This document shows, one piece after another, positions 1 to 8,681 of a stretch of DNA of 64,000 bases. Source of the DNA: Paraburkholderia sp. BCC1886 (lineage in GTDB: Bacteria > Pseudomonadota > Gammaproteobacteria > Burkholderiales > Burkholderiaceae); assembly GCF_900996245.1 (NCBI RefSeq), contig NZ_CAAJGK010000107.1, forward strand, positions 1 to 64,000, in the 5' to 3' direction. Made by a program: the position numbers and the translations under genes. Position 1 is the first letter of the stretch; each line of letters starts with the position of its first letter. Below the pieces are notes generated by a model. The model was not told the DNA's origin. It worked only from the letters and a program-made list of their open reading frames with translations, and did no database searches.

Positions 1-181
1 GCGAGGGCACGGATTCCAGATGCACCACTACCAGGGAAATGCCGCGGGGCCCGCTTAATGGTTAGCGGTTTGAGCCCGCTTTCTTTTGCCTACTTTTCTT
101 TGCGGCGGCAAAGAAAAGTAGGTGCCCCCCCGCACAGGGGGAACGCTAATAGACCACTAAGAAAACAAGGAAAGGCCAAAA
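1..181 (+). repeat. Dispersed hairpin repeat, copy 1
   Basis: This stretch is a near-copy of 22677-22857 and, inverted, of 22336-22512. Its core at 89-122 is a perfect 15-bp stem (CCTACTTTTCTTTGC and its complement) closed by a GGCG loop. A C-rich tract and a conserved block with GGAACGCTAATAGACCACTA follow. The left part holds GGATTCCAGATGCACCACTA, shared by all three copies. The copy lies immediately upstream of the AraC-type regulator, so an open frame runs through it, but the encoded peptide recurs at other copies and is not part of the protein. Family unknown to me by name; it resembles REP/MITE-like intergenic elements of Burkholderia genomes. Confidence 0.85.
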
Positions 182-195
182 GGCAAAAAACGAAA

Positions 196-1293
196 GTGAG
201 AACGAGCACAACCCACGTATTGATCCTGGCGATACCGCCAATTTCAATCTCAAGCTTAGCGCCGCTAATCGACCCCCTAACGTTAGCAAACGAGATAGAC
301 GGCCACGCGCTCTACAGCGTGCAAACCTGCACACCCGACGGCCGCGCGCTTTCGCTCTCGGCGAACGCCTACTACACCCCAGACACGTCGTTAAGCGAAG
401 CGACAACACCAACCGCAACACCCTGCGACTGGCTCATCGTCCTAAGCGACCGCTATGCCCCACCCCAAAACCCCCAACCGCTACTAGCGGCCCTAAACCA
501 GACAGCCCAACGGGCCAAAACCACAACAGGCATCCACCACGGCGTCTGGTGGCTAGCCCAGGCCGGCGCGCTCGCCGGCTACCGCGTCAGCATGAACTGG
601 CAGAGCTACCAGCAATTCGCCGAACAATTCGATAACGTCATCGTCACCCAGCACATCTTCGAAATCGACCGCGATCGCGCCACCTGTGCCGGTGGCCAGG
701 CCACACTCGACTTCATGCTCGCGATGATCGGCCGCGATCACGGCCCCGATCTCGTAGAACGCATCGCAGATTCGCTAGGCGCAGGCGCACTGCGCAACGG
801 CGAAGAACGCCAACGCATTCCCTTCGTGACCGCCCCTGGCGAGCGCCACCCACGATTGAACGAAGCGCTCCAGTTGATGGAAGCCAACGTCGAAGAGCCA
901 CTCACCTCCGATGACATCGCCAACCTCGTCGGCATCTCGCGCCGTCAACTGGAACGGCTGTTCCGTCAATACCTCGGCTCGATGCCGGCCAAATACTATC
1001 TCGGCCTGCGCCTCGCCAAAGCACGCGCCCAACTGCAGCGCACCAGCAAATCCGTCGTGCAGATCAGCCTCGCCTGCGGCTTCGCGTCCGCCGCACACTT
1101 CTCGAACGCCTATCGCGATCGCTTCGGCGTCACGCCGCGTGAAGACCGCCGTAACTGGATCGACCGGCAGACCGGTGCGACCAGCGTAGGCCCAACCGGC
1201 CCCACCGCGACCGGCGCAGGCGCAACCGGCCCCGCTGCAACAGGCGCAGGCGCGGCGAGCCCAACCGCGCCCCATCCCGACGAAAGCCCATAA
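196..1293 (+). CDS. argR: ArgR-like GlxA/AraC-family transcriptional regulator of arginine catabolism
   Basis: 365-residue regulator with an N-terminal DJ-1/PfpI-like domain (about residues 1-195, including GVWWLAQAGALAGY) and a C-terminal AraC double helix-turn-helix (about 218-320, with DDIANLVGISRRQLERLF and SLACGFASAAHFSNAY). I chose the GTG at 196 because upstream codons translate the dispersed repeat; the ribosome site is weak, so the start is uncertain. The tail after residue 325 is a Gly/Ala/Thr-Pro low-complexity stretch. The gene lies 80 bp upstream of the arginine succinyltransferase operon in the same direction. In Pseudomonas the AraC-type ArgR activates the equivalent aru operon, so a local activator role is likely. 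The first third of the gene uses many A-ending codons (CTA, GCA, CCA), unlike the rest. Confidence 0.8.
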   Translation: MRTSTTHVLILAIPPISISSLAPLIDPLTLANEIDGHALYSVQTCTPDGRALSLSANAYYTPDTSLSEATTPTATPCDWLIVLSDRYAPPQNPQPLLAALNQTAQRAKTTTGIHHGVWWLAQAGALAGYRVSMNWQSYQQFAEQFDNVIVTQHIFEIDRDRATCAGGQATLDFMLAMIGRDHGPDLVERIADSLGAGALRNGEERQRIPFVTAPGERHPRLNEALQLMEANVEEPLTSDDIANLVGISRRQLERLFRQYLGSMPAKYYLGLRLAKARAQLQRTSKSVVQISLACGFASAAHFSNAYRDRFGVTPREDRRNWIDRQTGATSVGPTGPTATGAGATGPAATGAGAASPTAPHPDESP

Positions 1294-1373
1294 AAAGCGT
1301 CGCGTATGCGCAAGACGGATCGCTCGCGGTTTCCTACACTACCGGTACGCCTTTACCCGTAAGAGGATTCGCC

Positions 1374-2615
1374 ATGAACGACCTGCCTGTCACACGCCAG
1401 ACCTTCGACGAAGTCATGGTGCCGGTGTTTTCGCCCGCCGCCTTCGTACCGGACCGGGGTCTCGGCTCGCGCGTCTGGGACACGCAAGGCCGCGACTACA
1501 TCGACTTCGCCGGCGGTATCGCAGTGACCGCACTCGGTCATGCACACCCGGACCTGCTGCAGGTCCTGCACGAGCAGGGCGGCAAACTCTGGCACATCGG
1601 CAACGGGTACACCAACGAGCCTGTACTCCGCCTCGCCAGACGCCTCGAAGAACTGACCTTCGCCGATCGCGCGTTCTTCGCCAACTCGGGCGCGGAAGCC
1701 AACGAAGCAGCGCTCAAACTGGCCCGCCGCGTCGCGTTCGAACGGCATGGCGCCGACAAGGTCGAAATCGTCTCCTTCACGCAGTCGTTCCATGGCCGCA
1801 CGTTCTTCACCGTGAGCGTCGGCGGTCAACCCAAGTATTCCGAAGGCTTCGGCCCCGTGCCGGCAGGCCTGCGCCATCTCCCCTACAACGATATCGAAGC
1901 GGCCCGCGCGGCTATCGGCGCTCAAACCTGTGCGGTGATAGTCGAGCCGATCCAGGGCGAAGGCGGTGTGATTCCCGCCGATCCGGCGTTCCTGAAAGCG
2001 CTGCGCGAAGCCTGCGACGCCCACGGGGCCCTGCTGATTTTCGACGAGGTACAAACGGGTGTTGGCCGCAGCGGCTATTTCTACGCGTATCAGGACACTG
2101 GCGTAACGCCGGATATCCTGACCACCGCGAAGGCGCTCGGCAACGGTTTTCCAATCGGCGCAATGCTCACCACCCACGCGCTGGCCGCGCATTTTCAGGT
2201 CGGAGTGCACGGCACGACGTACGGCGGCAATCCGCTGGGTTCGGCAATCGCAGAGAAAGTCGTCGAACTGGTCAGCGACCCGAAGCTGCTCGAAGGCGTG
2301 CGCTCGCGCAGCGAAGTGCTCAAAGGTCATCTCGCGAAACTCGATGAGCGCTTCGGTCTGTTCAAGGAAATTCGCGGCAAGGGTCTGCTGATCGGCGCCG
2401 AACTCAACGACGCCTTCAAGGGCCGCGCCAAAGATTTCGTCACCGCCGCCGGGCAGCACGGCGTGATCATGTTGATGGCCGGGCCCGACGTGCTGCGCTT
2501 CGTGCCGTCGCTCGTCATGCCGCTCGACGATATGAGCGAAGGCTTTGCGCGTTTGACCCAGGCGGTCGAACAGATCGCCGGCAGCAAGGCCAGAACCGAA
2601 GCGGCCTCGCACTAA
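1374..2615 (+). CDS. astC: Succinylornithine/acetylornithine aminotransferase
   Basis: 413-residue class III PLP aminotransferase. In arginine succinyltransferase catabolism it converts N2-succinylornithine and 2-oxoglutarate to succinylglutamate semialdehyde and glutamate. Visible features are the substrate/PLP segment FANSGAEANEAALKLAR, the aspartate motif IFDEVQTGVGRSG, and the Schiff-base lysine K253 in TTAKALGNGFPIGAM. It is preceded by AAGAGGA about 6 bases before the ATG. Length matches the family (about 400). It opens a six-gene co-directional operon, so catabolic rather than biosynthetic use is inferred from context; these enzymes often also act on acetylornithine. Confidence 0.93.
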   Translation: MNDLPVTRQTFDEVMVPVFSPAAFVPDRGLGSRVWDTQGRDYIDFAGGIAVTALGHAHPDLLQVLHEQGGKLWHIGNGYTNEPVLRLARRLEELTFADRAFFANSGAEANEAALKLARRVAFERHGADKVEIVSFTQSFHGRTFFTVSVGGQPKYSEGFGPVPAGLRHLPYNDIEAARAAIGAQTCAVIVEPIQGEGGVIPADPAFLKALREACDAHGALLIFDEVQTGVGRSGYFYAYQDTGVTPDILTTAKALGNGFPIGAMLTTHALAAHFQVGVHGTTYGGNPLGSAIAEKVVELVSDPKLLEGVRSRSEVLKGHLAKLDERFGLFKEIRGKGLLIGAELNDAFKGRAKDFVTAAGQHGVIMLMAGPDVLRFVPSLVMPLDDMSEGFARLTQAVEQIAGSKARTEAASH

Positions 2616-2665
2616 CGTTCCGGCCCCGGCCGCGCAATCATGCGTCACATTCAACAGGAACGACG

Positions 2666-3748
2666 ATGCTCTTCGTACGCCCCAGTCGCTTAGCCGATCT
2701 CGATGCGCTCGAACAGATGGCGCGCACCGCGCAACCGGTGCTGCATTCGCTGCCGCGCGAGCGGAGCGCGCTCGAAGCGCGCATCGCGTTGTCGGAAGAC
2801 TCATTTCGCGCGGAGGTCGACTTTCCCGGCGAGGAGTTCTATCTGTTCGTGCTCGAAGAATCGTCGACCGGCAAGCTGATGGGCACCGCGAGCATCGTCG
2901 CATCGGCCGGTTACTCGGACCCGTTCTACGCGTTTCGCAACGATGCGCTGATTCACGCGTCGCGCGAGTTGCACGTGAACCGCAAGATTCACGCGCTGAC
3001 CATGTCGCATGAACTCACCGGCAAGAGCCGCCTCGCCGGCTACTACATCGACCCGTCGCTGCGTGGCGACAGCGCCGCGCATCTGCTGTCGCGCGCCCGC
3101 ATGATGTACATCGCCGCGAATCGCCGGCGCTTCACGCCGGAAGTGTTTTCGCTGCTGCTCGGCGTGACCGACGCGGCGGGGGTGTCGCCGTTCTGGGAAG
3201 CGGTCGGGCGCAAGTTCTTCGGGCGCGACTTCGCCGACATCGAAATCGAATCGGGTGGCCGCAGCCGCACCTTCATCGCGGAAGTGATGCCCACCTATCC
3301 CATCTACGTGCCCTTGCTGCCGGAAGCCGCGCAGCGGGTGCTGGGCGAACCCGACGAAAGGGCGCTGCTCGCGTACGACATTCACCAGGAAGAAGGCTTC
3401 GAGACGGATCGCTACATCGATATCTTCGATGCCGGTCCAGTGCTGACCGCACAGGTGGATCGCATTGCAAGCGTGACGCTCGACGAGACCCGCGTGGTTC
3501 ACGAAAGCGAAGCGGGCGACAACGGCACGACGACGTATCTGGTCGCGCACAACGGCGCGGGCGGCGCATTTCGCTGCATTCTCGCCGACCTCGCCGATCT
3601 TCCCGCCGCGAGTCAAGCCGGCGCGCCATTGCCGCCGGCCGCGCGCGCCGCGCTCGCGGTCGTAGCGGGCGACACGGTGCGCTGCGTGCCGCTCTACCGC
3701 CCGCACGCGGCGCTTCGCGACCAGGCCGTTTCGGGAGACGCAGCATGA
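2666..3748 (+). CDS. aruF: Arginine/ornithine N-succinyltransferase, alpha subunit
   Basis: 360-residue AstA-family acyltransferase (GNAT-like fold), which transfers succinyl from succinyl-CoA to the alpha-amino group of arginine, the first step of the pathway. Recognisable stretches are MLFVRPSRLADLDALEQMA at the start, LTGKSRLAGYYIDPSLRG, and PTYPIYVPLLPEAAQ. The next gene is a clear paralogue, as in Pseudomonas where the enzyme is an AruF/AruG heteromer. It ends in a 4-bp ATGA overlap with that gene, implying coupled translation. An AGGAACGACG ribosome site precedes the ATG. Confidence 0.92.
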   Translation: MLFVRPSRLADLDALEQMARTAQPVLHSLPRERSALEARIALSEDSFRAEVDFPGEEFYLFVLEESSTGKLMGTASIVASAGYSDPFYAFRNDALIHASRELHVNRKIHALTMSHELTGKSRLAGYYIDPSLRGDSAAHLLSRARMMYIAANRRRFTPEVFSLLLGVTDAAGVSPFWEAVGRKFFGRDFADIEIESGGRSRTFIAEVMPTYPIYVPLLPEAAQRVLGEPDERALLAYDIHQEEGFETDRYIDIFDAGPVLTAQVDRIASVTLDETRVVHESEAGDNGTTTYLVAHNGAGGAFRCILADLADLPAASQAGAPLPPAARAALAVVAGDTVRCVPLYRPHAALRDQAVSGDAA

Positions 3749-4782
3749 TCGTCGTTCGCGTGGTGCAACGTGGCGACGTGGACGCGCTGATGCGGCTCGC
3801 GCTGGAAACCGGCCCCGGCCTCACCACCTTCAAGCCCGACCGCGACGCGCTCGCCGCGCGGGTCGAGCGCGCGCGGCGCACGATGGAAGACCGCGCCGAA
3901 GCGCATGAAGCCGGTTATTTCTTCGTGATGGAAGACACCGACACCGGCGATGTCGCCGGCGTGTGCGGCATCGAAACTGCCGTGGGTCTGCAGCAGCCGT
4001 TCTACAACTATCGCGTGAGCACGGTCGTGCATGCGAGCCAGGACCTCGGCATCTGGACGCGCATGCATGCGCTGAATATTTCGCACGATCTCACCGGCTA
4101 TACGGAAGTGTGTTCGCTGTTTCTCAGCCCGCGTTACCGCACGAGCGGTGTCGGCGGTTTGCTGTCGCGCTCGCGCTTCATGTTTCTCGCACAGTTTCGC
4201 GAGCGTTTTCCCGAGCGGCTCTGCGCGGAATTGCGCGGACATTTCGACGCGCAGGGCACTTCGCCATTCTGGCGCGCGGTCGGCTCGCACTTCTATCAGA
4301 TCGATTTCAACGCGGCGGACTATCTGAGTTCGCATGGACGCAAGTCCTTCCTCGCCGAACTGATGCCGCGTTATCCGGTGTACGTCGAGTTGCTGCCCGA
4401 CGATGCGCAGCGCTGCGTCGGCCTCACGCACGACGACACCATTCCCGCGCGGCGCATGCTCGAATTGGAAGGCCTGCGCTATGAGAATCACGTCGATATT
4501 TTCGACGCGGGCCCGGTGCTCGAATGCCATATCGCCGACTTGCGCACGGTGCGCGAAAGCGTCGTGGTGCCGATCGAGATTGCCGAGGTGCCGTCGGGCG
4601 CGCCGCAAGATGCGCCGCGTTCGCTGGTATCGAACACCTCGCTCGGCGACTTTCGCGTCGGCGTGGCGAGCGGCGTGCCGCGCGACGGCGTGTTCCGGTT
4701 GAACGCGGCGGAAGCGGCCGCACTCGACGTGAGCGCCGGCGGCCTCGTGCGCGTGCTGCCGCTGAAACACAAACAAGGATGA
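3745..4782 (+). CDS. aruG: Arginine N-succinyltransferase, beta subunit
   Basis: 345-residue paralogue of the upstream subunit, with matching landmarks: HALNISHDLTGYTEVCSLFL, FRTSG-like segment YRTSGVGGLLSRSRFM, and PRYPVYVELLPDDAQR. Together the two subunits form the succinyl-CoA:arginine succinyltransferase. The start ATG overlaps the stop of aruF (ATGA). The stop lies directly before astD. The tandem pair is diagnostic of the Pseudomonas/Burkholderia-type pathway; E. coli has a single AstA. Confidence 0.92.
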   Translation: MIVVRVVQRGDVDALMRLALETGPGLTTFKPDRDALAARVERARRTMEDRAEAHEAGYFFVMEDTDTGDVAGVCGIETAVGLQQPFYNYRVSTVVHASQDLGIWTRMHALNISHDLTGYTEVCSLFLSPRYRTSGVGGLLSRSRFMFLAQFRERFPERLCAELRGHFDAQGTSPFWRAVGSHFYQIDFNAADYLSSHGRKSFLAELMPRYPVYVELLPDDAQRCVGLTHDDTIPARRMLELEGLRYENHVDIFDAGPVLECHIADLRTVRESVVVPIEIAEVPSGAPQDAPRSLVSNTSLGDFRVGVASGVPRDGVFRLNAAEAAALDVSAGGLVRVLPLKHKQG

Positions 4783-4784
4783 TC

Positions 4785-6248
4785 ATGAGCGAGCTTTTTA
4801 TCGACGGCGAATGGGCCGCCGGCACCGGACCCGTGTTCGCGTCGCGCAATCCGGGAACGGGCGCGGTCGTGTGGGAGGGTCATAGCGCTTCGGCGGACGA
4901 TGTCGAGCGCGCCGTGCGCAGCGCGCGCCGCGCGTTTGCGAACTGGTCCGCCGCGAGTCTGGAAGAGCGTTGCAACGTCGTGCGCCGCTTCGCCGCGCTC
5001 GTCACCGAACGCAAGGAAGTGCTGGCCGAAGCGATCGGCCGCGAGACCGGCAAACCGCTGTGGGAAGCGCGCACCGAAGCCGCGTCGATGGCCGCCAAGG
5101 TCGAGATATCGATTCAGGCCTATCAGGAGCGCACCGGCGAACGGCGCTCCGCGATGGCCGACGGCACGGCGGTATTGCGCCATCGTCCGCATGGCGTGGT
5201 CGCGGTATTCGGTCCGTATAACTTTCCCGGCCATTTGCCGAACGGCCACATCGTCCCGGCGCTGATCGCGGGGAACACGGTCGTGTTCAAGCCGTCGGAA
5301 CTCGCGCCGGGCGTCGCCGCCGAAACCGTGCGCATCTGGCGCGACGCCGGCTTGCCCGCAGGCGTGCTGAACCTCGTGCAAGGCGAGAAGGACACGGGCA
5401 TTGCGCTCGCGAATCATCGGCAGATCGACGGCCTGTTTTTCACCGGCAGTTCGGATACCGGCACCTTGTTGCACAAGCAGTTCGGCGGGCGGCCCGAAAT
5501 CGTGCTGGCGCTGGAAATGGGCGGCAACAATCCGCTCGTGATCGGACCGGTCGCGGACCTCGACGCCGCCGTGCATCACACGATCCAATCGGCGTTTCTG
5601 TCGGCGGGACAGCGGTGCACCTGCGCGCGGCGCATCTTCGTGCCGAACGACGGTTTCGGCGAGCGTTTCATGCAACGCTTCACCGAAGTGACCGCGCGTA
5701 TCCGCGTGGGCGAATACAACGCCGAGCCGCAACCGTTCATGGGCGCGGTCGTGTCGGCGCGCGCCGCGTCACGACTCGTGGCCGCGCAGGATCGCCTGCT
5801 CGCCGACGGCGCCACCGCCTGGCTCGACATGAAACAGCGCGACGCGCAACTCGGCTTCGTCACGCCCGCGATTCTCGACGTGACCGCCGTTCAGGACCTG
5901 CCCGATGAAGAGCATTTCGGTCCACTCGCGCAAGTCGTTCGCTATGACAGCTTCGAGCAGGCGCTCGAACTCGCCAACGACACCGAATTCGGTCTTTCCG
6001 CCGGCCTGCTGGCCGACGACGAAGCGCTCTGGACGCACTTTCAGCGGACCATCCGCGCGGGCATCGTCAACTGGAACCGGCCGACCAACGGCGCGTCGTC
6101 CGGTGCGCCGTTCGGCGGTCCGGGTCGCTCGGGCAATCACCGGCCGAGCGCGTACTATGCCGCCGACTATTGCGCGTACCCGATGGCGTCCGTCGAAAGC
6201 GCGCAACTGAACATGCCCGCGAGCGTCTCGCCGGGCCTTCTCTTCTAA
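4785..6248 (+). CDS. astD: N-succinylglutamate 5-semialdehyde dehydrogenase
   Basis: 487-residue NAD-dependent aldehyde dehydrogenase, oxidising succinylglutamate semialdehyde to succinylglutamate. It has the family motifs FGPYNFPGHLPNGHI, LALEMGGNNPLVI with the general-base glutamate, and catalytic Cys278 in SAGQRCTCARR. Length matches E. coli AstD (about 490). ATGs occur at 4779 and 4785; I chose 4785 because AAGG at 4775-4778 is then correctly spaced, whereas 4779 abuts it. The open frame extends far upstream through aruG, but that part is not AstD-like. Confidence 0.93.
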   Translation: MSELFIDGEWAAGTGPVFASRNPGTGAVVWEGHSASADDVERAVRSARRAFANWSAASLEERCNVVRRFAALVTERKEVLAEAIGRETGKPLWEARTEAASMAAKVEISIQAYQERTGERRSAMADGTAVLRHRPHGVVAVFGPYNFPGHLPNGHIVPALIAGNTVVFKPSELAPGVAAETVRIWRDAGLPAGVLNLVQGEKDTGIALANHRQIDGLFFTGSSDTGTLLHKQFGGRPEIVLALEMGGNNPLVIGPVADLDAAVHHTIQSAFLSAGQRCTCARRIFVPNDGFGERFMQRFTEVTARIRVGEYNAEPQPFMGAVVSARAASRLVAAQDRLLADGATAWLDMKQRDAQLGFVTPAILDVTAVQDLPDEEHFGPLAQVVRYDSFEQALELANDTEFGLSAGLLADDEALWTHFQRTIRAGIVNWNRPTNGASSGAPFGGPGRSGNHRPSAYYAADYCAYPMASVESAQLNMPASVSPGLLF

Positions 6249-6257
6249 GGATCGACG

Positions 6258-7610
6258 ATGCAAGCCACTGAAGCGAATTTCGACGGTCTGGTCGGCCCGA
6301 CCCACAACTACGCGGGTCTGTCGTTCGGCAACGTCGCGTCGCAGAACAACGAGAAGTCGGTCGCGAATCCGAAAGCGGCGGCGCGGCAGGGTCTGCGCAA
6401 GATGAAACAGCTGGCCGATCTCGGTTTTCATCAAGGTGTTTTGCCGCCGCAGGAACGGCCGTCGATGCGTCTGTTGCGCGAGCTGGGTTTCTCCGGCGAC
6501 GACGCCACCGTGATTGCCCGCGTGGCCCGCGATGCGCCCGAACTGCTGGCCGCGGCGAGTTCCGCATCGGCGATGTGGACCGCGAACGCGGCGACCGTGA
6601 GCCCGTCGTCCGATACGCAGGACGGCCGCGTGCATTTCACGCCGGCCAATCTGTGCAGCAAGCTGCATCGTGCCATCGAGCATGAATCGACGCGCCGCAG
6701 TCTGCTCGCGTTGTTCCGCGACGAGAGCCGTTTCGCCGTGCATGAGGCGTTGCCCGGCACGCCCGCGCTCGGTGACGAAGGCGCCGCGAACCATACGCGG
6801 TTCTGCGAGGAATACGGCACCCGCGGCGTCGAATTCTTCGTGTACGGGCGCAGCGAATACCGTCGCGGACCGGAACCGAAGCTGGAGCCAAAGCGCTTTC
6901 CCGCGCGTCAGACATTCGAGGCGAGCCGCGCGGTCGCGCATCGCCATGGACTTGCCGAAGCGGCTACGGTATACGCGCAACAGAATCCCGATGTGATCGA
7001 CGCGGGCGTGTTTCATAACGACGTGATCGCGGTGGGCAATCGCACGACGCTGTTCTGTCATCAACTCGCGTTCGTCGAACAGAACGCGGTGTACGACGAG
7101 TTGCGCACGAAGCTCCTGGGCCTGAAAGCCGGCTTCGACGTGATCGAGGTGCCGGACGCGCAAGTGAGCGTAAAGGATGCGGTGACGTCGTATCTGTTCA
7201 ACAGCCAGTTGCTCACGCGTCCCGATGGCAAGCAGGTGCTGGTGGTGCCGCAGGAGTGCCGCGAGAATCCGCGAGTGGGCGCGTATCTGGATGAACTCGC
7301 TTCGCACGCCGGTCCGATCGACGACGTGCTGGTATTCGACCTGCGCGAAAGCATGAGGAACGGCGGCGGTCCGGCGTGTCTGCGTCTGCGGGTCGTGTTG
7401 ACCGATGCGGAACGCGCCGCGGTCGCGCCGGGCGTGTGGATCGACGACACGCTGTTCGGGCGGCTCGACGGCTGGATCGACAGGCACTATCGCGACCGTC
7501 TTGCGCCGGCCGATCTGACCGATCCGCACCTGCTCGCCGAGTCGCGCACCGCGCTCGACGAACTCACGCAGATTCTGGGACTTGGGTCGCTCTATGACTT
7601 CCAGCGCTGA
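6258..7610 (+). CDS. astB: N-succinylarginine dihydrolase
   Basis: 450-residue member of the amidinotransferase (pentein) fold, hydrolysing N2-succinylarginine to succinylornithine, two ammonia and CO2. It begins with EANFDGLVGPTHNYAGLSFG, typical of AstB, and carries HTRFCEEYG, FHNDVIAVGN and the catalytic cysteine C374 in GGGPACLRLRV. Length is normal (about 446). A ribosome site AAGGATCG precedes the ATG 10 bases after astD. The 3' end overlaps the start of astE by 17 bp. Confidence 0.95.
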   Translation: MQATEANFDGLVGPTHNYAGLSFGNVASQNNEKSVANPKAAARQGLRKMKQLADLGFHQGVLPPQERPSMRLLRELGFSGDDATVIARVARDAPELLAAASSASAMWTANAATVSPSSDTQDGRVHFTPANLCSKLHRAIEHESTRRSLLALFRDESRFAVHEALPGTPALGDEGAANHTRFCEEYGTRGVEFFVYGRSEYRRGPEPKLEPKRFPARQTFEASRAVAHRHGLAEAATVYAQQNPDVIDAGVFHNDVIAVGNRTTLFCHQLAFVEQNAVYDELRTKLLGLKAGFDVIEVPDAQVSVKDAVTSYLFNSQLLTRPDGKQVLVVPQECRENPRVGAYLDELASHAGPIDDVLVFDLRESMRNGGGPACLRLRVVLTDAERAAVAPGVWIDDTLFGRLDGWIDRHYRDRLAPADLTDPHLLAESRTALDELTQILGLGSLYDFQR

Positions 7611-8667
7611 GTACGCGATGCCGCTCGACATGCTCGACGATTTTCTGGCCTTCACGCTGGCGGGGAAGAAGCCCGAGCTGGCGCGGCAGGGCGCGTGTGC
7701 GAACGGCGTGCGCTGGTCCTGGCTAGACGACGGCATTCTGCTGCTCGCGCCCTCGGCGGTGCAGGAAGCGTCTGCACCGGCGCTTCGCAGCGTGCTGGTT
7801 TCCGCCGGTGTGCACGGCGACGAGACCGCGCCGATCGAATTGCTGAATCGGCTCGCGCGCGACATCGCAGACGGTACGGCGCGACTGAACTGCCGTCTGC
7901 TGATCGTGCTCGGCAATATCGACGCGATGCGCGACGCGTGCCGCCATCTCGACGACGATCTGAACCGGCTGTTTTGCGGGCGTCATACGCAAGTGCCGCA
8001 GAGCCGCGAAGCACCGCGCGCCATCGCGCTGGAGCGGGCGGCGCAGGCATTTTTCGACGGGGCGCCGAACACGCCGGGCGCGCGCTGGCATATCGACATG
8101 CACACGGCGATCCGCGCCTCCGCGTTCGAACAGTTCGCGCTGCTGCCGGTCACCGGGGCACCCGTGTCGCGCGCGATGTTCGAATGGCTCGGCAAAGCGC
8201 GCATCTCCGCTGTGCTGTTGCATACGACGCGTGGCAATACGTATTCGCAGTTCACCGCGCAGGCTTGCGGCGCGCTGGCCTGCACGCTCGAATTAGGGAA
8301 GGTGAGGCCGTTCGGACAGAACGATCTGACGCGTTTCGCGGGCGCGGACGAGGCCGTGCGACATCTGCTGGCCGGGACGAACGATGCGGTGAACAGCACG
8401 GCGAACGCCGCGTTGCCGCGCGCGTTCACCGTGGTCGATCAGATCACGAAGCAGAGCGACGCGTTCGAACTACTGGTCGCGCCCGACGTGGCGAACTTCA
8501 CGCCGTTTGCACGAGGCACGCTGCTCGCACGCGACGGCGCGTATTGCTACACCGTGCGTCACGACGAGGAACGCATCGTGTTCCCCAACGCGCGCGTCAA
8601 ACCGGGCTTGCGCGCCGGTTTGCTGGTGATCGACACCACCGCGCAGACGCTGGCCGAGCTGGTCTAA
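7594..8667 (+). CDS. astE: Succinylglutamate desuccinylase
   Basis: 357-residue zinc carboxypeptidase-like enzyme (AspA/AstE family) that releases glutamate and succinate in the last step. Zinc ligands are visible as H74 and E77 in SAGVHGDETAP and H170 in WHIDMHTAIR. I chose ATG 7594, inside the end of astB; a TTG at 7582 is possible but has no better ribosome site. It is the last gene of the operon and faces the convergent acetoacetate decarboxylase gene 14 bp away. No intrinsic terminator is seen in that gap. Confidence 0.93.
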   Translation: MTSSAEYAMPLDMLDDFLAFTLAGKKPELARQGACANGVRWSWLDDGILLLAPSAVQEASAPALRSVLVSAGVHGDETAPIELLNRLARDIADGTARLNCRLLIVLGNIDAMRDACRHLDDDLNRLFCGRHTQVPQSREAPRAIALERAAQAFFDGAPNTPGARWHIDMHTAIRASAFEQFALLPVTGAPVSRAMFEWLGKARISAVLLHTTRGNTYSQFTAQACGALACTLELGKVRPFGQNDLTRFAGADEAVRHLLAGTNDAVNSTANAALPRAFTVVDQITKQSDAFELLVAPDVANFTPFARGTLLARDGAYCYTVRHDEERIVFPNARVKPGLRAGLLVIDTTAQTLAELV

Positions 8668-8681
8668 GCCGAGCGCGCCGG

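Noticed and set aside
58..195. N-terminal extension of the ArgR-like protein
   Set aside because: It translates the dispersed repeat, and the same peptide appears at 22775 and, inverted, at 22414.
1353..2903. 516-codon minus-strand open frame opposite astC
   Set aside because: Antisense of astC; no recognisable protein features.
5769..7916. 715-codon minus-strand open frame opposite astD-astE
   Set aside because: Antisense shadow of genes with clear motifs; composition is His/Arg-rich with no domain.
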